This document shows positions 4,947 through 5,814 of a stretch of DNA of 5,814 nucleotides, piece after piece. Within the stretch, counting starts at the first letter, position 1. Each line of letters opens with the position of its first letter. A program made the translations under genes and the position numbers. The notes under the pieces were generated by a model. It was not told the DNA's origin and did no database searches. It worked only from the letters and a program-made list of their open reading frames with translations. The stretch comes from Candidatus Delongbacteria bacterium (GTDB taxonomy: Bacteria; UBA4055), in the NCBI GenBank assembly GCA_013139625.1, contig WTAK01000327.1:1-5814 (forward strand). The letters run 5' to 3'.

Positions 4947-5814
4947 TTTTTCCAAGCCTTTAGTTCATTTTTAACAGAATCAAGAGTTTTCAATTTCTTT
5001 TCAACACCCTTAACATCAAGTAGATTAACATTGTCTGAATTATAATCAGTTAATTCTTTTACCTGCTCTTCACCCTTTGAAAAGAATTTAGCATAGTTAA
5101 GATCTCTGGTATCAGCAGGAACTCTAAAGAAACCTCCAAGATCTTCAGCAGAAGCCATTTCTTCTCTTGTCAATAATGTCTCATATTTCTTTTCACCGTG
5201 TCTTGTACCGATTATCTGTATCTTATTTTTTGCTTTAAATAAATTTATTATAGCTTGAGCAAGATCTTTAATCGTACTTGAGTCTGCCTTTTGTACGAAA
5301 AGATCACCTTGTTTTGCATTTTTGAATGCAAAAATAACAAGATCGACCGACTCTTCCAAACTCATTAAGAATCTAGTCATATTTGGATCTGTAATAGTAA
5401 TAGGGTTGCCATTCTTTATTTGCTCAATAAATAACGGTATCACCGAACCTCTGGAAGCCATCACATTACCGTAACGAGTAACACAGATCGTAGTTTCCTT
5501 TTCTGAAACATTTCTGGATTCAGCAATAGCGACTTTTTCCATCATAGCTTTAGAGATACCCATAGCATTTATAGGATAAGCTGCCTTGTCTGTACTTAAA
5601 ACTACAACGTTTTTTACCTTTCTAGCTACTGCAGCCTTCACTACATTCCCAGTTCCAAGAACATTAGTTTTTACCGCTTCCAATGGGAAAAATTCACATG
5701 AAGGCACCTGTTTTAAAGCAGCAGCATGAAATACATAGTCAACACCTTTCATTGCTTCAAAAACACTATCATAATTCCTAACATCACCAATGTAAAATTT
5801 CAACTTAGGATTAT
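4943..5814 (-). CDS. capE: UDP-GlcNAc 4,6-dehydratase/5-epimerase (CapE/FnlA/WbjB type), N-terminus outside window
   Basis: This is the first enzyme of UDP-L-FucNAc synthesis, an extended SDR that converts UDP-GlcNAc to the 4-keto-6-deoxy L-arabino intermediate. About 289 codons are visible. The frame runs through the right edge (Asn-Pro-Lys-Leu-Lys-Phe-Tyr...), so the TTG at 5801-5803 is an internal leucine codon and not a start. About 50 residues, including the Gly-rich NAD-binding loop, are missing if length matches the usual ~340. Counting that Leu as 1, motifs are FYIGDVRN (3-10), HAAALKQVPSCEFFP (26-40), LSTDKAAYPINAMGISK (69-85), TRYGNVMASRGSVIP (109-123), TDPNMTRFLMSLE and IGTRHGEKKYETLLTREEM. 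Met81 replaces the SDR catalytic Tyr in the YxxxK motif; this is normal for CapE. The stop overlaps the capF ATG by four bases. Confidence 0.95.
   Translation of the reverse strand, partial: NPKLKFYIGDVRNYDSVFEAMKGVDYVFHAAALKQVPSCEFFPLEAVKTNVLGTGNVVKAAVARKVKNVVVLSTDKAAYPINAMGISKAMMEKVAIAESRNVSEKETTICVTRYGNVMASRGSVIPLFIEQIKNGNPITITDPNMTRFLMSLEESVDLVIFAFKNAKQGDLFVQKADSSTIKDLAQAIINLFKAKNKIQIIGTRHGEKKYETLLTREEMASAEDLGGFFRVPADTRDLNYAKFFSKGEEQVKELTDYNSDNVNLLDVKGVEKKLKTLDSVKNELKAWKK

Noticed and set aside
4953..4955. TTG as start of capF
   Set aside because: The ATG at 4944-4946 gives the family N-terminus MKNILITGANG and a classical ATGA overlap with capE.
5551..5563. Loss of catalytic Tyr (Met in the YxxxK motif) in the capE-like enzyme
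   Set aside because: Met at this position is normal for CapE-type dehydratases, so it does not indicate an inactive gene.
5801..5803. TTG as start of the capE-like gene
   Set aside because: The frame continues upstream as Asn-Pro-Lys before this Leu, matching the CapE family around KLKFYIGDVR. The true start is beyond the edge.

Overview
All recognisable genes lie on the minus strand and read right to left. The DNA is AT-rich and the gaps between genes are short (about 100 to 130 bases). The genes suggest a chromosomal surface-polysaccharide (capsule or O-antigen) locus of a low-GC bacterium. The sequence does not fix the phylum. The capE/capF/capG proteins resemble the Staphylococcus aureus type 5 and Pseudomonas wbj enzymes, but these genes travel widely. 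Repeat-rich gaps and free-standing Bro-N and AlbA_2 genes are typical of many environmental Bacteroidota-like or candidate-phylum genomes; this placement is an inference.

Right part (2696-5814): a tight three-gene operon for UDP-N-acetyl-L-fucosamine. The first gene is capE/fnlA-like (UDP-GlcNAc 4,6-dehydratase/5-epimerase, cut by the right edge). Next is capF/fnlB-like (cupin epimerase plus NADPH reductase), overlapping it by ATGA. The third is capG/fnlC-like (C2 epimerase), starting one base after the capF stop. Together they convert UDP-GlcNAc to UDP-L-FucNAc for glycan assembly.

Middle (109-2695): two genes with no sugar-biosynthesis role. One encodes a Bro-N/DinD-like protein (1705-2568). 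The other encodes an AlbA_2/RecG-like ATPase with a C-terminal winged helix (209-1597). Both are preceded by the same 29-bp purine-rich repeat. The three gaps around them hold short hairpins tagged by an ACGGAT core. The layout looks like cassette-type cargo placed inside a polysaccharide operon.

Left edge (1-108): the first 36 codons of a Wzz-like chain-length determinant with a good ribosome binding site. The polysaccharide locus therefore resumes beyond the two accessory genes.

Most notable are the shared gene-head repeat with its hairpins of varying arm sequence, and a perfect 12-bp tandem repeat that encodes an Asn-Glu-Pro-Leu linker in the ATPase gene.
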